Source: SIG672 sp045580325
Lineage (GTDB): Bacteria > Bacillota > Clostridia > Oscillospirales > CAG-272
Direction of reading: 5' to 3'
Length of the DNA stretch: 64,000 bases
Assembly: GCA_045580325.1 (NCBI GenBank)
Contig: JAZNNR010000020.1
Coordinates: 75,863-139,862 of the forward strand
Shown here one piece after another: positions 51,770-60,938 of the stretch. The position numbers were made by a program, and so were the translations under genes. Within the stretch, counting starts at the first letter, position 1, and each line of letters begins with the position of its first letter. The notes under the pieces were generated by a model. That model saw nothing but the letters and a program-made list of their open reading frames with translations. It searched no databases and was not told where the DNA came from.

Positions 51770-53434
51770 TTATATCACTAAATAAGCTCCTAACATTTGT
51801 TTGTCATTATCTTTATCAAATGACAAGTAACCTTGTTTGATAGCTTCTTCCAGAACCGCGCCGCGCATTGTAAATACATTAACGCAAGCGTGGGCAATCT
51901 GGAATTCGTCTTCTTTCAAAAAGTCGGGAATTTCTTTATAAATCTGTTCTCGGCAGAACAAATAATGTCGTGTGGCTATATCTGTTGCTTTACGGCGTAA
52001 TGACTCAAAATGTTCCCTTACTTCGCTTGGCATTTTGCGCGATTTGTCTTTGCGCATAACCATAATAGTAGGAATATATCCGTCATCTGCCTTTTTGATA
52101 TATCCGTAGGATTCTAGTCTTTTTAGAATAGCACTGTCTACCTCTGCACTCTTACCTTCGGCAACAGCAACCATCCCTTGACCGTCTGCATAAGTCAGAA
52201 TATGCGGTGTGCGATTTTCAATTCCGCAATACTTAAAGCGGAATTGACGAAACATAATTTTTGGCAAATCTTTTTCATTTGGAGATGAAACACATCCGCT
52301 CAGACCTACATGTTTTGGTTCGTCGCCGTGATGGGTTTCTAAACCGAGCAGATCCCATTCACCCCCATTAGGACGAAGTGTATGTCCCCATGGACCAATA
52401 TTGGGAACATCTTTCGCGTTCTTATTAAAAGGCTTAAGTGTATCAAAATTCACATTATCGGTTTCGGTCATAAGAAGTGCCCATTTCATATCCTCAAACG
52501 GCTGATAACCCTCGTGCCATTCGGGATAATTATCATTTTTCCACTTGATTTCGTATTCCATCGCCGCTATTATCGCATTTGTAAGCTCGGGAGCAATTCT
52601 ACGTACATGTTCACAAATTTTTTCTTGTGCCTCTGCACTCACAATAAAAATATTGGTTTCGTATTTATTGCCGTTTTTCTTCATCAATGTAGCATTTACA
52701 AGAGTAGATAGTTCTTCCTCCATATACGGAAGAGCTACCCCTATCTCCATTGCCAATTCTTCTGCTGTCGCAGGCGTCCTGTATGCTGCAAGCATAATGT
52801 TTTTGCAAAGTGAGCGAGAAACATAAATCCTGGGTTCTCCGTTTGCCCCATGCAACCCATTTACCCAAAATCCAATGTTTTCAGGATTATAACTAAGCTT
52901 TCCAAATTCTCTTGCCATATCCATACCTTCTTTCAAGATTTTTCTCGCACGGAGAAGCTTTGACTTTACCGTGTTCGTTGAAAGCGAGAGCAACTTTGCA
53001 ATATCACGAACACTCTTGTTTTCTATGTAATAGGCAACTACGATGTTGCGGTAATCACTTTTGATGAACGCCAGCTCACGCCGAAGCAGAGCCATCTGCT
53101 CTGCACGTATCATTTCATCAAGTACATTTTCGCTTTCGTTTTCTATTTCATAATCGCCGATATCAGAAGCGCTTACTGACTCGTTTCGATTATGCTTTTC
53201 CTTTGCCCAAAGAGAGTAACGGTTGCGCGCAATCTGCCAAACCCACGCCGAAAAGATAGTTGGTATCGTGCCCTTGTTCAAAGCTGTAATGATCTGAAGA
53301 GAAATGTCCTGCGTAAGATCTTCAGCTTCGGTGTGGCTTCCCGTCTTTTTCAGACAGAAATAAAAGAGCTTTTCCATATAATTCTCGGTAAATTCGCTCG
53401 TAAGCCGATTACTCATTTCGCTCGTTTCTTGCAT
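51770..53434 (-). CDS. ECF-type sigma factor with a 380-residue C-terminal extension
   Basis: The 554-residue product starts at MQETSEM after AAAGGAGG. Residues 1-170 are an ECF sigma factor: region 2 (CLKKTGSHTEAEDLTQDI, WVWQIARNRYSLW) and region 4 (RNIVVAYYIENKSVRDIAKLLSLSTNTVKSKLLRARKIL). The rest is not part of ordinary ECF factors (about 170-200 residues). It has winged-helix-like stretches (TPATAEELAMEIGVALPYMEEELSTLV; SAILKRLESYGYIKK), Trp-rich segments and a final helical region. It may sense a signal and control the sigma part in the same chain. No anti-sigma gene lies beside it. Confidence 0.85.
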   Translation of the reverse strand: MQETSEMSNRLTSEFTENYMEKLFYFCLKKTGSHTEAEDLTQDISLQIITALNKGTIPTIFSAWVWQIARNRYSLWAKEKHNRNESVSASDIGDYEIENESENVLDEMIRAEQMALLRRELAFIKSDYRNIVVAYYIENKSVRDIAKLLSLSTNTVKSKLLRARKILKEGMDMAREFGKLSYNPENIGFWVNGLHGANGEPRIYVSRSLCKNIMLAAYRTPATAEELAMEIGVALPYMEEELSTLVNATLMKKNGNKYETNIFIVSAEAQEKICEHVRRIAPELTNAIIAAMEYEIKWKNDNYPEWHEGYQPFEDMKWALLMTETDNVNFDTLKPFNKNAKDVPNIGPWGHTLRPNGGEWDLLGLETHHGDEPKHVGLSGCVSSPNEKDLPKIMFRQFRFKYCGIENRTPHILTYADGQGMVAVAEGKSAEVDSAILKRLESYGYIKKADDGYIPTIMVMRKDKSRKMPSEVREHFESLRRKATDIATRHYLFCREQIYKEIPDFLKEDEFQIAHACVNVFTMRGAVLEEAIKQGYLSFDKDNDKQMLGAYLVI

Positions 53435-53735
53435 ATTGTCGCCTCCTTTCACTCATATAGTGTGGCATTTTTGAATTTGGGTGCACTGATTTATAAGATT
53501 ATATCATAAAATTTTAAAATAGTCTACATAGTAAATCTTCATTGCGCACTATAAACACGAAATCCCCTCACAAAAGAGGGGAATATTAGGCAATTATCAA
53601 TTATAAAAGGCATAGCCAAGGAATAGGGATGGATGTTTGAAGGAAGGGGAAAAACTTCGGCGTTTGAGATGGTTTTCCCCTTCCTTCATTTTTTACTTTG
53701 GTTGTTATTCCGATATTTCGGTAGTATCGAGAAAA
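53435..53735. other. Intergenic region with hairpins
   Basis: It holds the sigma gene promoter region (minus TATAAT at 53498-53503, weak -35 TAGACT at 53521), a small hairpin CCCCTC / GAGGGG (53563-53580) and a strong plus-strand terminator at 53639-53693. No ORF is convincing. Confidence 0.6.
53639..53693 (+). terminator. Orphan plus-strand terminator
   Basis: GAAGGAAGGGGAAAAAC pairs with GGTTTTCCCCTTCCTTC (one mismatch) and is followed by ATTTTTT. No plus-strand gene lies upstream, which suggests an unannotated short transcript. Confidence 0.6.
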
Positions 53736-54165
53736 TTATATATCAAACTCATCCTCCGAAACGACCGTGATCCCGTTTTCTCTGAAAAGCCGCGCGGTAA
53801 TACCTGTGCCGTGAGCAACCTTTCCCCGAAAAGCTTCCGTCGTAAATGCCCGATGGTGAGCAGGACGGACTAAGCGATTTCAGTATGGCGTAGGAGCATC
53901 CGTTTTCAAGGGCGATTTTCAGAGCCTCTTTTGCACCGCGCTCATAAGGATCGGTAACGTCGCAACCGACACGCGAAATAACCCTTTCGCCGCATATTTC
54001 GGAGGGCTCGCGCGGAGTGGGAAGACCGCCGAGCTGCTCGGGACATATTTCTATAATTTCAACGTCAGAACGCTCTTTGAGCGATATTACCCTGTCGCAA
54101 GGCTTCGATCTTCCGTCGTATCTGCAGGGTCGCCCGAGCAGACAGGCGCTTACTATTATCTTCAT
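53736..54165 (-). pseudogene. DUF523 protein, frameshifted near the C-terminus
   Basis: The first 112 residues are a normal DUF523 protein (IIVSACLLGRPCRYDGRSK, CPEQLGGLPTPREP, KSLSPSCSPSGIYDGSFSGK). The reading frame then leaves the family sequence and stops at 53749. If one G is removed from a GGGG run (CCCC at 53824-53827 on the plus strand), the frame continues as KVAHGTGITARLFRENG and ends SEDEFDI at 53736, the expected DUF523 tail. It could be a sequencing error, a recent mutation or a slippage site. DUF523 function is unknown. Confidence 0.85.
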
Positions 54166-54293
54166 AGCTCTCTGTTTATCCTCCGAGTCAGTTGATTTTG
54201 CCTAATTATATTATTTAAACTAAGGCTTGTCAAGTGCATAATAGAAAAAATAGCGTTTTTTTCAATAAATATCGGAATAAATAGAAAATTTGC

Positions 54294-54320
54294 TTGACAT
54301 TTTCTGAAAAAATGATATAA
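54294..54320 (+). promoter_or_regulatory. Promoter of hom
   Basis: TTGACA (54294-54299) and TATAAT (54315-54320) match consensus but are only 15 bp apart, shorter than usual; the real pair may be shifted. Confidence 0.55.
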
Positions 54321-54358
54321 TAGATGTACTTTTTTAGTTTTTTATATGGAGTGTTTTT

Positions 54359-55579
54359 ATGAAGAATATTGCTATTCTCGGCTTTGGAACAGTAGGCGCA
54401 GGCGTTGCAGACGTTATCGCGGCAAGCTGTAATAAAATATGCAGAGAAATACACGACGTAATAAATATCAAGTATATTCTTGATCTCAGGGATTTTCCCG
54501 AAAGTAAGTATGCGGATAGAGTTATCCACGACTTTGATATAATTCTTAACGACCCCGAGGTTGAAATAATTTGCGAAACTATGGGCGGAACAAAGGTCGC
54601 ATTCGACTATACGATGAAGGCGCTCAACGCAGGCAAAAGCGTTGTAACCTCGAATAAAGAGGTGGTTGCGGCATACGGAAAGCTCCTTTGCGACGTAGCG
54701 CGTGAAAAGGGCGTCCGCTATCTTTACGAGGCGAGCGTAGGCGGCGGAATACCGATACTTCGCACGATGAAGACCTCGCTTGCGGCAAATGAGATCTACG
54801 GTATAGACGGTATTCTTAACGGCACTACAAACTATATACTCACACATATGAGAGATGACGGAACTTCCTTCGCGGAAGCGCTCGCACAGGCACAGCAGAA
54901 GGGCTATGCAGAGGCAAATCCCAAGGCTGACGTTGACGGCGACGATGCTTGCAGAAAGATATGTATCCTCGCGGCACTTGCATTCGGAGCTATGATCCCG
55001 CAGTCGCTCGTAAACTGCGAGGGAATTTCAAACGTAACTCTCGATACGATAGAAAAAGCCAAGAAATTCGGCGGCGATATCAAGCTTATCGCAAGCGCAA
55101 GACGTATGACAGGCGAAAAAATAGACATTTCGGTATCTCCCTGCGTAGTGTCTGGCGATAACCCGCTTTCAGGCGTTTCGGACGTATTTAACGCAATAAT
55201 GATCCACGCACAGCATCTCGGCGACGTTATGATGTACGGTAAAGGAGCAGGTAAGCTTCCCACGGCAAGCGCGGTTCTTTCCGATATAATCGAAATAGCT
55301 AAATCGGGTAAGGACTCGGTACAGGAGACTTGGAACATCGGCGATCCGAGTATGCTTTCGGATAACGATACGGTTTCTGATAACTTTTGCGTTTACGTTG
55401 CGCATAGCTTCGGCGCGTCAAGCGCGAAGGTCCTCTCACTTTTCGGCAAGGCGCAGGAAGTATTCTCTGACAGCGAGGGCTTTGGCGTAATAATCGAAAA
55501 CGTTTCGAGAAATAAGATAAGAAAAACACTTCACACAGCCGGAATAAAGGAATATTCTGTATTCAGATATATTAAGTAA
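54359..55579 (+). CDS. hom: Homoserine dehydrogenase
   Basis: The 406-residue NAD(P)-dependent enzyme converts aspartate semialdehyde to homoserine for threonine and methionine synthesis. The nucleotide motif is AILGFGTVGAGVAD, the catalytic GILNGTTNYILT contains the family loop, and ADVDGDDACRKICIL is also conserved. The C-terminal 70 residues are a divergent ACT-like domain, often the threonine-feedback site. No other threonine gene is next to it. Confidence 0.94.
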   Translation: MKNIAILGFGTVGAGVADVIAASCNKICREIHDVINIKYILDLRDFPESKYADRVIHDFDIILNDPEVEIICETMGGTKVAFDYTMKALNAGKSVVTSNKEVVAAYGKLLCDVAREKGVRYLYEASVGGGIPILRTMKTSLAANEIYGIDGILNGTTNYILTHMRDDGTSFAEALAQAQQKGYAEANPKADVDGDDACRKICILAALAFGAMIPQSLVNCEGISNVTLDTIEKAKKFGGDIKLIASARRMTGEKIDISVSPCVVSGDNPLSGVSDVFNAIMIHAQHLGDVMMYGKGAGKLPTASAVLSDIIEIAKSGKDSVQETWNIGDPSMLSDNDTVSDNFCVYVAHSFGASSAKVLSLFGKAQEVFSDSEGFGVIIENVSRNKIRKTLHTAGIKEYSVFRYIK

Positions 55580-56903
55580 TAGAGTTCCGAGCGAAGAAAT
55601 CTTTTGTCTGCGCGGCAATAAGCTCACGGTATGAAAATATACAGGGCGTGTTTATTATTGCCATAAGACCGATTGAAATGTCGGTCAGATCCCACATAAG
55701 CTCGGAAGTGCAGACCGAACCAAATATCACACAAAAACTGTATGTTAAGGCATACAGTTTTTTTAATAGCTTTGCGTGTTTTTTTCCCTCGCTTAAAAAT
55801 TCAAGTCCGACAAGGCCGTAATAAAACCAACCGACAATGCCGGCAACTGCAAAGAAAAGAACCGAAATGCTTAAAATATAGTCGGAGATACTGCCGCAGT
55901 AGGTACGAAAAGCACTAAGCACGTTTTCCATATCTCCGCCCGAGGAGAAATCGGGACGTGCGATAAGAAGAACGAAGGCACTCAGTGAGCAGAGCAGAAT
56001 AGTATCGGCAAAGACCTCGAAAAGCCCCCAAAATCCCTGAGCGGCAGGGTGATCGGTGTCAGCGGCGGCGTGAGCGATAGGAGCTGTACCGCAGCCTGCC
56101 TCGTTGGTTATAAGTCCGCGCGATATACCGTAGCGTACAGGAAGTATCATAATTATAAGATTGCCTATAAGTCCGCCCGAGGCGGCAGGCAGAGTGAACG
56201 CCGAGGAAATTATCTCGCTAAAAATATCTGGGATCATATAGCTGTTTGTGAGTATTACAAACATTGATATTCCGATGTATACAAGACAGGCAAGGGGTAT
56301 AATAATTGAAGTAAAGCCCGAAACTCCCTTGTGTCCGTTTATGATAACGAGAAAAACGACGATAGAAAGGATAATACCGCAGACTATCGGCGGCACCTTG
56401 AAAACGTAGTCAAAGCACTCGCTCACAGCTCTCGTCTGCATAATGTTTCCGAGCGTGAATGAGGTTATGATGCACAGTAGCGCAAATACACTGCGGAAAA
56501 AGGGAGTGCGTATGTAGTACATAGCTCCGCCGAGCAGACTGCCGTTTTTTACAACACGGAATTTGACCGCGAGTACGATCTCGGCGTATTTCAGTATCAT
56601 AGATATAAACGCGCCTACCCACATCCAGAAGATAGAGCCTGCTCCCCCGAGCGAGATCGCGGCGGCAACCCCCATAAGATTGCCGACACCGAGTGTTCCC
56701 GCAAGAGCGACGCTCACCTCTTTCAGCGGAGAACGGCGAGTCATATTTCCTTTTGAGGAAAGCATATTATTAACTATCAGAGGAGCTTTTGTCAGGTGGA
56801 AGAAGCGGAGCTTTACGCACATATAAACGCCCACTGAAAGCAGTATGACAAGAAGGGTGGGCGCGATAATAAAATCACTTGTAAAGCTGAAAAAAGAACT
56901 CAT
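55572..56903 (-). CDS. AGCS-family alanine/glycine:sodium symporter
   Basis: The 443-residue transporter has about ten membrane helices and the family segment LKEVSVALAGTLGVGNLMGVAAAISLGGAGSIFWMW. It also has GYGSI-like variants, NEAGCGTAPIAHAAADTDHP and GWFYYGL. These import alanine or glycine with sodium. The 3' end overlaps hom on the other strand by 8 bp. ACGGAGAT precedes the ATG. Confidence 0.92.
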   Translation of the reverse strand: MSSFFSFTSDFIIAPTLLVILLSVGVYMCVKLRFFHLTKAPLIVNNMLSSKGNMTRRSPLKEVSVALAGTLGVGNLMGVAAAISLGGAGSIFWMWVGAFISMILKYAEIVLAVKFRVVKNGSLLGGAMYYIRTPFFRSVFALLCIITSFTLGNIMQTRAVSECFDYVFKVPPIVCGIILSIVVFLVIINGHKGVSGFTSIIIPLACLVYIGISMFVILTNSYMIPDIFSEIISSAFTLPAASGGLIGNLIIMILPVRYGISRGLITNEAGCGTAPIAHAAADTDHPAAQGFWGLFEVFADTILLCSLSAFVLLIARPDFSSGGDMENVLSAFRTYCGSISDYILSISVLFFAVAGIVGWFYYGLVGLEFLSEGKKHAKLLKKLYALTYSFCVIFGSVCTSELMWDLTDISIGLMAIINTPCIFSYRELIAAQTKDFFARNSIT

Positions 56904-57039
56904 ATCTATCTCCGTGCCGGTAGTTTTGAAAATAATTTATTTATTATCATAATTTATGCAAAAATAGCGCAGTGTATCACACGAGTGATAGAAAATTTAC
57001 ATTAAATGTTAATTATATGTGAACAATGATCAAAACCTA

Positions 57040-57067
57040 TTGAAAAAAAATAGAAAATATATACAAT
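57040..57067 (+). promoter_or_regulatory. groESL promoter
   Basis: TTGAAA (57040-57045) and TACAAT (57062-57067) are 16 bp apart, with CIRCE just downstream. Confidence 0.65.
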
Positions 57068-57081
57068 GATAAATGTACAGT

Positions 57082-57108
57082 TTAGCACTCACCGACCGCG
57101 AGTGCCAA
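57082..57108. promoter_or_regulatory. CIRCE operator (HrcA)
   Basis: TTAGCACTC-N9-GAGTGCCAA matches the CIRCE consensus (TTAGCACTC-N9-GAGTGCTAA) at 17 of 18 positions. HrcA would repress groESL. Confidence 0.95.
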
Positions 57109-57151
57109 AGAATTTGAAATTTATAATGATAAATAACGGAGGTTAATTATT

Positions 57152-57439
57152 ATGACACTTAAACCGCTGGCAGACCGCGTAGTAGTAACGATGGTTGAAG
57201 CAGAAGAAACAACAAAGAGCGGAATCATTCTTACCGCATCGGCAAAGGAGAAGCCTCAGATCGCACAGGTCGTTGCAGTAGGCCCCGGCGAAGTCGGAGA
57301 AGACGGTAAGGTAAAGCCTATGACACTTAAGGTAGGCGATAAGGTTATCGCAAGTAAGTATGCGGGAACAGAAGTTAAAATAGACGGAACAGATTATACG
57401 ATACTGAAGCAGGGAGATATCCTTGCGATCGTTGAATAA
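57152..57439 (+). CDS. groES: Co-chaperonin GroES
   Basis: The 95-residue heptameric lid of the chaperonin opens TLKPLADRVVVTMVEAEETTKSGIILT, the mobile-loop segment, and later has VAVGPGEVGEDGKV and GDKVIASKYAGTEVKIDG. CIRCE-controlled, 31 bp before groEL. Confidence 0.98.
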   Translation: MTLKPLADRVVVTMVEAEETTKSGIILTASAKEKPQIAQVVAVGPGEVGEDGKVKPMTLKVGDKVIASKYAGTEVKIDGTDYTILKQGDILAIVE

Positions 57440-57470
57440 CGTCATATATTATTAGGAGGAAAAATCAGAA

Positions 57471-59111
57471 ATGGCAAAAGATATAGTTTATTCCACAGAT
57501 GCGCGTAATGCGCTCAAGGCAGGTATTGATAAGCTTGCCAATACAGTAAAGATAACACTCGGACCGAAGGGAAGAAACGTAGTTCTCGATAAGAAGTACG
57601 GCGCGCCCCTCATTACAAACGACGGTGTTACTATCGCAAAGGAGATCGAGCTTGCCGATCCGATGGAAAATATGGGCGCACAGCTCGTAAGAGAGGTTGC
57701 AACCAGAACAAACGATATTGCAGGTGACGGTACAACAACGGCAACACTTCTCGCACAGGCATTCATCGCAGAGGGTATGAAGAACGTTACCTCGGGCGCT
57801 AACCCTATGGTTATCCGTAAGGGTATTCAGAAGGCAGTAGATAAGGCAGTAGCGGCTCTCGTTGCAAGCTCGCAGAAGGTTAACGGCTCTGACGACATCG
57901 CGCGTGTAGGCGCAATTTCTTCGGGAGATAGCGAGATTGGCGCTCTTATCGCAGACGCTATGAAGCAGGTAAGCGCAGACGGCGTTATCACAGTTGAAGA
58001 GTCCAAGACAGCAGACACATACTGCGAAGTTGTTGAAGGTATGCAGTTCGACCGCGGATATCTCTCTCCCTATATGGCAACAGATATGGATAAGATGGAA
58101 GCAGTTATCGACGACGCTTATATTCTTATTACAGATAAGAAGATCTCGAATATTCAGGATATTCTCCCCCTTCTCGAGCAGGTAGTTCAGGCAGGTAAGA
58201 AGCTCCTTATCATCGCAGAGGACGTTGAGGGTGAGGCTCTTACAACACTCGTACTCAATAAGCTCCGCGGAACATTTATCTGCGTTGCAGTTAAAGCTCC
58301 CGGCTTTGGCGACAGAAGAAAAGAAATGCTCCGTGATATAGCTATCCTTACAGGCGGCGAGGTTATTACAGAAGAGCTCGGTCTTGATATTAAGGAAGCT
58401 ACAATGATGCAGCTCGGACACGCAAGACAGGTTAAGGTAAATAAAGAAAACACAATTATCGTCGGCGGCGACGGAGATCCTGCAGAGATCAAGGCACGTG
58501 TTGCTCAGATCAAGACAGGAATCGAAACAACGACCTCAGATTTCGACCGCGAAAAGCTTCAGGAAAGACTTGCAAAGCTCGCAGGCGGCGTAGCAGTTAT
58601 CAAGGTTGGTGCGGCTACCGAGGTTGAAATGAAGGAAATGAAGCTTCGTATCGAGGACGCTCTCAATGCAACCAAGGCGGCAGTTGAAGAGGGTATCGTT
58701 CCCGGCGGCGGAGTAGCATACCTCAACGTAATCGACGACGTAAACGAGCTTCTTAAGAATACAGAGGGCGACGAAAAGATCGGTGTTATGATCGTAAGAA
58801 AGGCGCTCGAAGCTCCTATCCGTCAGATCGCTGAAAACGCAGGTTTCGAAGGCTCTGTAATCATTGATAAGATCCTCCGTTCACGTAAGAAGGGCTTCGG
58901 ATTTGACGCCGCAAGCGAAAAGTACGTTGATATGTTCGAGGCAGGTATCGTAGATCCCGCAAAGGTTACACGCAGCGCACTTCAGAACGCGGCTTCTATC
59001 GCATCTACCGTTCTTACAACAGAAGCAGTAGTTGCAGAAAAGAAGGAAGATAAGGAAGCTGCAGCAGCAGCCGCAGCGGCAGCTGCAAATATGGGCGGCG
59101 GAATGTATTAA
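57471..59111 (+). CDS. groEL: Chaperonin GroEL
   Basis: The 546-residue chaperonin begins AKDIVYSTDARNALKAGIDKLANTVKITLGPKGRNVVLDK and carries ITNDGVTIAKEIEL and GDGTTTATLLAQA for ATP. It ends in a Gly/Met tail (NMGGGMY) after an Ala-rich stretch. Length normal. Followed by a family B dispersed repeat and terminator. Confidence 0.98.
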   Translation: MAKDIVYSTDARNALKAGIDKLANTVKITLGPKGRNVVLDKKYGAPLITNDGVTIAKEIELADPMENMGAQLVREVATRTNDIAGDGTTTATLLAQAFIAEGMKNVTSGANPMVIRKGIQKAVDKAVAALVASSQKVNGSDDIARVGAISSGDSEIGALIADAMKQVSADGVITVEESKTADTYCEVVEGMQFDRGYLSPYMATDMDKMEAVIDDAYILITDKKISNIQDILPLLEQVVQAGKKLLIIAEDVEGEALTTLVLNKLRGTFICVAVKAPGFGDRRKEMLRDIAILTGGEVITEELGLDIKEATMMQLGHARQVKVNKENTIIVGGDGDPAEIKARVAQIKTGIETTTSDFDREKLQERLAKLAGGVAVIKVGAATEVEMKEMKLRIEDALNATKAAVEEGIVPGGGVAYLNVIDDVNELLKNTEGDEKIGVMIVRKALEAPIRQIAENAGFEGSVIIDKILRSRKKGFGFDAASEKYVDMFEAGIVDPAKVTRSALQNAASIASTVLTTEAVVAEKKEDKEAAAAAAAAAANMGGGMY

Positions 59112-59122
59112 GGGACGGCGTA

Positions 59123-59207
59123 GCCAAGGGGTCAACCCCTTGGAACCCCGATTAAGAAACTTTTTGAAAAAAGTTTCTTAATAATCTTCAAAAACTTTAC
59201 GAAAAAA
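59123..59207. repeat. Dispersed repeat, family B copy 2
   Basis: Partner of 32807-32889: CCAAGGGG / CCCCTTGG, AACCCCGATTAAG, the stem AAGAAACTTTTT / AAAAAGTTTCTT and TCTTCAAAAACTTTACGAAAAAA. Confidence 0.88.
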
Positions 59208-59209
59208 AG

Positions 59210-59243
59210 AAAGCTATGAGAACAAAATCTCATAGCTTTTTAT
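59210..59243 (+). terminator. Terminator of groESL, part of repeat B
   Basis: AAGCTATGAGA / TCTCATAGCTTTTT, the same stem as after pheT. Confidence 0.8.
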
Positions 59244-59311
59244 TATTCCACACATCTTGGCAAATGCAGCACTTCGCTGGCAGGGATTTTCAAAAGTCGT
59301 TCGGGGTTTAT

Positions 59312-59515
59312 CTATTTTCTCTTTAAAATTCGAGTTAAAATAAAAGTCTCAACAATTATTAAGAGAACCAAAATCGACCCATATACGATTCTCCCTTTTT
59401 CAATTTGTTCTGTTGTGGGAAAAGTTTCTAATGAACCGGAAATAAACAGAGAAACATCTATGACGATGATGATAGCAACAAAAATTGAAAGAATTATCAA
59501 AAATATTTTTTTCAT
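59312..59515 (-). CDS. Small two-helix membrane protein
   Basis: The 67-residue product starts at the ATG after AAAAGGAG; a longer frame has no site. Two hydrophobic segments (FLIILSIFVAIIIVIDVSLFI and VYGSILVLLIIVETFILTRIL) flank a short polar loop, and it ends RKRK-like. Function unknown. Confidence 0.55.
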   Translation of the reverse strand: MKKIFLIILSIFVAIIIVIDVSLFISGSLETFPTTEQIEKGRIVYGSILVLLIIVETFILTRILKRK

Positions 59516-59578
59516 ATATTGTACTCCTTTTACTACAAGTTTCACCTTTGTATTATAAGGCTTACAGAGAAACCTCAT

Positions 59579-59636
59579 AGCTTTTTCTCTTATCTATAAA
59601 GCTTCCCCTTCTTTTTCAGATATTCAATAGCCATAA
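59579..59636 (-). repeat. Duplicated 3' end of the GDPD gene, copy R1
   Basis: A 58-bp segment, 54 of 58 identical to 60881-60938. In the minus frame it encodes MAIEYLKKKGKLYR and a stop, the same tail as the intact GDPD gene. No GDPD sequence precedes it, so it is an orphan end. Confidence 0.85.
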
Positions 59637-59741
59637 TTGTATCGTAGATAACGGTACATCATTATGGAATATTATCAGATTGCCACTCTTGCACAACAAG
59701 AGGTTATGTGGAGAGTGTGCAACGACACAAAGTCCAAACTA

Positions 59742-60398
59742 TTACTCCTTAATTCTACAAGCAATTATCGAATGCTTGACTGTGTTTTTAATGAATTCCT
59801 CTTTTTCTTCCTTGGGAGCGAATCTGAAATTAAGCAATTTAGTGATTCGCTCTTCCCACTCACTTCTCGCTCCTTTAAAACAATGATCAACTGCAGAATA
59901 CAGCAAAGGAATATCTGCCATTATATCATCATAGCGAGACAATACAAAGTTTGTATATATTTTCAACTCGTAATAACGAGCAAGCGGCATATTACACCAA
60001 TACATCTTGACAGATTCATAACCTTGATTGAGAAATTCAATTAACCCTTCAAGCGTAGATATTTTTTCATATAATGGAAAAAAGTATTTTTCGCAGCATT
60101 CCATGGTACGCTCAATGAACACTTCAAGCTGAGATGGGTCGTCCGAATCAAAGTAAAAGGATTTAACAGGAAAAGGATCGAAATACCCTAACCGACATCC
60201 ATAATCTAAATACGGTATATTGGTTGGTATATAAAGGGGTATAATATAACACATTGAATATAGTCCCCCCGGACGCTCTAATCCCGCAAAAAAAGCTATA
60301 TTATTTTTTATCTTATAGAACTTATTGCTTTTTCTTGTAAAGCCATATACTCTAAAAAACGGGGCTAATCTGTTTCCGACATTGCGAGTATTATCCAT
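59742..60398 (-). CDS. DUF4304 family protein
   Basis: The 218-residue product opens NRLAPFFRVYGFTRKSNKFYKI and contains PLYIPTNIPYLDYGCRLGYF, a DUF4304-like layout. It is polar, without signal peptide or membrane segment. DUF4304 proteins occur in polymorphic-toxin immunity cassettes and elsewhere, but the role here is unknown. AAAGGAG site. Lies between duplicated GDPD ends, with the 126-residue gene upstream. Confidence 0.6.
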   Translation of the reverse strand: MDNTRNVGNRLAPFFRVYGFTRKSNKFYKIKNNIAFFAGLERPGGLYSMCYIIPLYIPTNIPYLDYGCRLGYFDPFPVKSFYFDSDDPSQLEVFIERTMECCEKYFFPLYEKISTLEGLIEFLNQGYESVKMYWCNMPLARYYELKIYTNFVLSRYDDIMADIPLLYSAVDHCFKGARSEWEERITKLLNFRFAPKEEKEEFIKNTVKHSIIACRIKE

Positions 60399-60455
60399 AT
60401 TTATTCTCCTTTGGTGTTGTATGGCTTTTTATTTTATGCTATGTTGTGTATTTAT

Positions 60456-60836
60456 CTAAATTACCCATGTATCATATAATACGATTTTGTCAAAAGAAAA
60501 AGATACATATTTGTTCAAAAGTGATTGATATTCGACATCTAATATTATCTTTATGGCTATCAAATCCAAACCAAAGCGGACAAAAATCATATCAGCGTCA
60601 ATTTCTTGAACCAAACCGTTGATTGTCGTTATACCGTTTGAAGTAACTATATTAAATGATTGGGTATCAGAAATTTCAAAATCATCCAAAGCAAAAACGT
60701 TCGGTATATCAATTTCAACATCACACATATGGTCTGTACATATATTTTCACCAACATACTTTCCGCAAAAAGTACCATATGGTGACGATACCTCAACATA
60801 ATTATCATTATAAATTTTTTTAATTGTTATAACCAT
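60456..60836 (-). CDS. Cytosolic protein, unknown; immunity-like context
   Basis: The 126-residue product is beta-rich and acidic (VEVSSPYGTFCGKYVGENI, DVEIDIPNVFALDDFEI). No signal peptide, membrane segment or known motif. GAGGAAAC precedes the ATG. Codon use is more AT-rich than that of the surrounding core genes. Pairs with the DUF4304 gene 57 bp downstream. A toxin-immunity or defence role is only a guess. Confidence 0.5.
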   Translation of the reverse strand: MVITIKKIYNDNYVEVSSPYGTFCGKYVGENICTDHMCDVEIDIPNVFALDDFEISDTQSFNIVTSNGITTINGLVQEIDADMIFVRFGLDLIAIKIILDVEYQSLLNKYVSFSFDKIVLYDTWVI

Positions 60837-60880
60837 GTTTCCTCATTCTAACTATTTCAGTCGTTGTATTGTATTATAGC

Positions 60881-60938
60881 AGCTTTTTCTCTTACCTGTA
60901 AAGCTTACCTTTCTTTTTCAGATATTCAATAGCCATAA
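60881..60938 (-). repeat. 3' end of the GDPD gene, copy R2
   Basis: The intact counterpart of 59579-59636, in the last 15 codons of the GDPD gene plus 11 bp beyond. Confidence 0.85.
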
